This document shows, one piece after another, positions 61,802 to 64,000 of a DNA stretch of 64,000 nucleotides. Each line of letters opens with the position of its first letter. The first letter of the stretch is position 1. The stretch covers positions 1,116,001 through 1,180,000 of the forward strand of contig NZ_RQJO01000009.1 in NCBI RefSeq assembly GCF_003858635.1, given 5' to 3'. Under the pieces are notes generated by a model. It worked only from the letters and a program-made list of their open reading frames with translations. It ran no database searches and was not told where the DNA came from. The stretch comes from Larkinella rosea. GTDB lineage: Bacteria; Bacteroidota; Bacteroidia; Cytophagales; Spirosomataceae. Position numbers and translations under genes: made by a program.

Positions 61802-64000
61802 TTATTCAATTGCAGGTATAACCATCTGCGGGCTTAGAATTTGCTTAAAATGCTCTTTGTCCCCATATAATACATAGTTTGAGCCAGAACCACGTTGACT
61901 TGTGAATTTTATCGCATTATAGCCTTGTGCTACTGCTTTGTCAGCTATTTCTATAAATTTATCATATTTGTCATCTATGTTACCAATAACTTCCATCTGT
62001 CTTTCATAATTAAAAGCATCAGATAAGTTCCAAGACTCCCCAACAATAGGATCGGTTAAATCAAGTACATTCAACTTGCTTTTATCCAGTGTAAACCTTA
62101 TTACTTTAGATTTAGCTGGGTCGGCTCCGTGATACACCACTTCTGCAATTGCAGTTTCTCCTTTTTGAGCTACATAGAATCCATTAGCATACCTGTTCTT
62201 TCTGACAAAAAAATCGGGATCAATGGCATCCAAAACATTTTGAACAAACTGGTCACTTTTTACATGGAAAACCGTTTCCGGATCATGGTTTGAGATTTTC
62301 CCGACATCCTCAACGACTTCATTTAACTCATCATAAACTTTTAGAACCTCTCCGTTGCTGTCTTTGAGTATTGTTTCTTTTATCGTCCCTAGTTCAGCAT
62401 ATTCAACAGTCGCACCATCGATGAATTGCTGGGCAAGTTGTTCCTCTGAAAGTAGACCGCTTGTTTGGAAAATCTTCCCCAGACGGGTCAGCTTTCCATT
62501 GAAAGTCGCTAATGTAGCTAATTTTGGCGCTAATGTTTTAGCCGCCATTACGCCCCCGGAGAGCAAAATAGGAAGAACCTGGAAAGCCAAATCCCCGCTT
62601 CGCCAGCAACTACCCTCCTCGCCGTAGTACTTGTAGAGGAAAGAGACCACATTGCCCACTACTTTCAGGTTGTTGGCTTCACTCTGCATGGGCGGAGGAA
62701 GCACCTTCACCAGATCACTGCCGGTAATCTCCTGCGGATTGGCGGCCAGTCTGGTCTGAAAATCGCGCAGGTTCTGCGGGTAATCCATCCAGATTTGAGC
62801 TGTGCCATTTGCTGCGGCTTTTGCAAGCTCCGACCCACCCACCAACAAAGTGACGATATCCACCGTTTCCAGCACCGAGTGCAGAAAGCCCGCGGCAAAC
62901 GCTTCACCACAGCTGGTGCGACTGGTATCGGCAAATTTTTCTTCCGCCACCGTACAGGCCAGTGCTGAAAAAGCCGCATAGTAGTAAAAAGCACCCGTAC
63001 TGAGCATCGTTTTACTAAACTTTGATCTTTCCGACCCGTTTAGTCCACTCGGAGATTGTCCAGTGGCAATTTGTCCTTCGATGGACTGTTGTTCTCCCGT
63101 CGAGAGCTGGTAATAAGTTGTTGCCCAGGAATCAAGACCGGTATAATCGTAGTTGAAGAAGCTGCTTTTCTGCAATCCATTCATCCGCTCCCGAATGAAT
63201 CTGTATTGGCAGTCGGTCATGCCGGCACCAATCCCAAAAAAGATTAGCACATACTTGTTGTCGTACTGCAACCGCCCGGCCTGCGGGATAAACTCCTCGA
63301 CGCCCTTCTTCCGGGCTTCTTCTTTGATGGCATTCCAATCGGCTTTTGAGACATCGATACAGGTAATGGAGCCTTCACCACCGATAAAACCGCCTAACTT
63401 GGTGTTGATGCCTGCCAGTAGATTCTGGAGTTGTGCTTTTTCGCTGGCAGTCAGATCGTTGGTTAGCTTGTAAAAGTTCACCGCCCCTTTACTAATGTAG
63501 TCGGTGGATTCGACGCATTTTTTAAACGGTGTCTGAGTCGTCCAGGGACCCGTTACGGAGCTGATCGTTGTGATTCGTCCGGCGGTGGGAACAAACGTAT
63601 GAGTGCCTTCAATCCAATTGTACCCGCAACGTTCATCCTTCTCATAGGTCTGAAAGTAGTAAACCGGTGTGGGTTGATTGGGATTAACATTGGCATACAG
63701 CGTTGGGCCATAATAACTAGCCGGACACAGCGGGGAAACCCGGCGGTATCCTAAGAACGATTGCGATCCGGCACTGATGTCGGCAAAATATTGGGTACCG
63801 TCACTGGTTTCAAACCCTTGCAGCGTCCCGACAGGAGAAGCTCCCCAAGAACCGCCAAAGTTGAAGAATTTGGGCCGGGCGCCGGTGGGCAGTTTGACCG
63901 CCCGGCCATCGGGGGCAATGAAGAGCCGGTTGGGGTCGACGGCGTATGACAGCCGACCTCCGCTGGGAATGTCTTCCTCCAGGGAGATGGGCGCTCCGTC
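61802..64000 (-). CDS. Polymorphic toxin-like protein with C-terminal RES-type domain, 5' end outside window
   Basis: The frame is open from 61802 to the window edge (732 residues visible) with no stop, so the gene starts beyond the right end; the GTG at 63481 is internal. The N-terminal visible part is beta-rich with aromatic motifs (PVYYFQTYEKDERCGYNWIE), then a helical region with small hydrophobic segments (FLHSVLETVDIVTLLVGGSE) typical of pre-toxin linkers. The last 130 residues fit a RES domain: RKNRYANGFYVAQKGETAIA, then KLNVLDLTDP and AVAQGYNAIKFTSQRGSGSN, with candidate catalytic Arg, Tyr and Ser. RES proteins degrade NAD+. A cognate immunity gene follows with no spacing. The RES call is by eye. 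Confidence 0.75.
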   Translation of the reverse strand, partial: DGAPISLEEDIPSGGRLSYAVDPNRLFIAPDGRAVKLPTGARPKFFNFGGSWGASPVGTLQGFETSDGTQYFADISAGSQSFLGYRRVSPLCPASYYGPTLYANVNPNQPTPVYYFQTYEKDERCGYNWIEGTHTFVPTAGRITTISSVTGPWTTQTPFKKCVESTDYISKGAVNFYKLTNDLTASEKAQLQNLLAGINTKLGGFIGGEGSITCIDVSKADWNAIKEEARKKGVEEFIPQAGRLQYDNKYVLIFFGIGAGMTDCQYRFIRERMNGLQKSSFFNYDYTGLDSWATTYYQLSTGEQQSIEGQIATGQSPSGLNGSERSKFSKTMLSTGAFYYYAAFSALACTVAEEKFADTSRTSCGEAFAAGFLHSVLETVDIVTLLVGGSELAKAAANGTAQIWMDYPQNLRDFQTRLAANPQEITGSDLVKVLPPPMQSEANNLKVVGNVVSFLYKYYGEEGSCWRSGDLAFQVLPILLSGGVMAAKTLAPKLATLATFNGKLTRLGKIFQTSGLLSEEQLAQQFIDGATVEYAELGTIKETILKDSNGEVLKVYDELNEVVEDVGKISNHDPETVFHVKSDQFVQNVLDAIDPDFFVRKNRYANGFYVAQKGETAIAEVVYHGADPAKSKVIRFTLDKSKLNVLDLTDPIVGESWNLSDAFNYERQMEVIGNIDDKYDKFIEIADKAVAQGYNAIKFTSQRGSGSNYVLYGDKEHFKQILSPQMVIPAIE

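Noticed and set aside
63479-63481. GTG as the start of the RES-type toxin gene
   Set aside because: The same frame is open and protein-like for 173 more codons to the window edge.
1-64000. CRISPR arrays, tRNA or rRNA genes, insertion sequences or phage genes
   Set aside because: None was seen: no spaced direct repeats, no cloverleaf-like sequences, no transposase or integrase motifs. A covariance or HMM search was not possible.

Overview
The window comes from a member of the Bacteroidota, most likely Cytophagales close to Spirosoma or Larkinella. This rests on two SusC/SusD nutrient-uptake pairs, a secreted protease with a type IX secretion C-terminal domain, many lipoproteins with short signal peptides, starts without Shine-Dalgarno sequences, and promoter-like TAnnTTTG boxes. 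The genus is inferred; no rRNA gene is present.

Layout. The left edge holds the end of a patatin-like hydrolase. 0.9-14 kb is a nutrient-acquisition locus on the + strand: two SusC/SusD pairs, two surface lipoproteins and an M43-type metalloprotease with PKD and sorting domains; peptides are a likely substrate. 14-17.3 kb is an AT-rich run of small lipoprotein and membrane genes on the - strand, including a 42-residue lipoprotein and a duplicated gene fragment. 17.3-36 kb mixes a Tat-exported sugar isomerase-like protein, endonuclease III, a caspase-SGNH fusion protein, a LytS-type kinase whose LytTR regulator is cut by an in-frame TGA, an MpaB-DUF5995 fusion followed by a membrane adenylate cyclase, a second sugar isomerase-like protein in an operon with a glutaminase-family protein, an MBL-fold hydrolase and a RibD-like reductase. 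36-53 kb is mostly housekeeping: AlbA_2 protein, hemF, menC, lpxK, a putative porin, a DUF1835 protein, miaE, an AddB-like nuclease, a DUF1801 protein and a two-gene RND efflux operon.

53-64 kb, all on the - strand, is the most unusual part and reads as a polymorphic toxin/immunity array. A large protein enters from beyond the right edge and ends in a RES-like (putative NAD-degrading) domain. Its stop codon abuts a putative immunity gene, followed by two more paralogues of that gene and a small membrane protein. Downstream lies a second module: a 5'-truncated, twice frameshifted protein with Ig-like repeats and a GH19 (phage-lysozyme/chitinase type) C-terminus, followed by a putative periplasmic SH3-like protein that could be its immunity partner. 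Two reading frames in this array are interrupted exactly at A9 and A10 homopolymers. This may be decay, slippage-based switching or sequencing error, and the sequence alone does not decide.

Limits. Family calls come from motifs read by eye. Frame repairs are inferred from continuity of recognisable protein sequence. Positions of promoters and terminators are candidates only.
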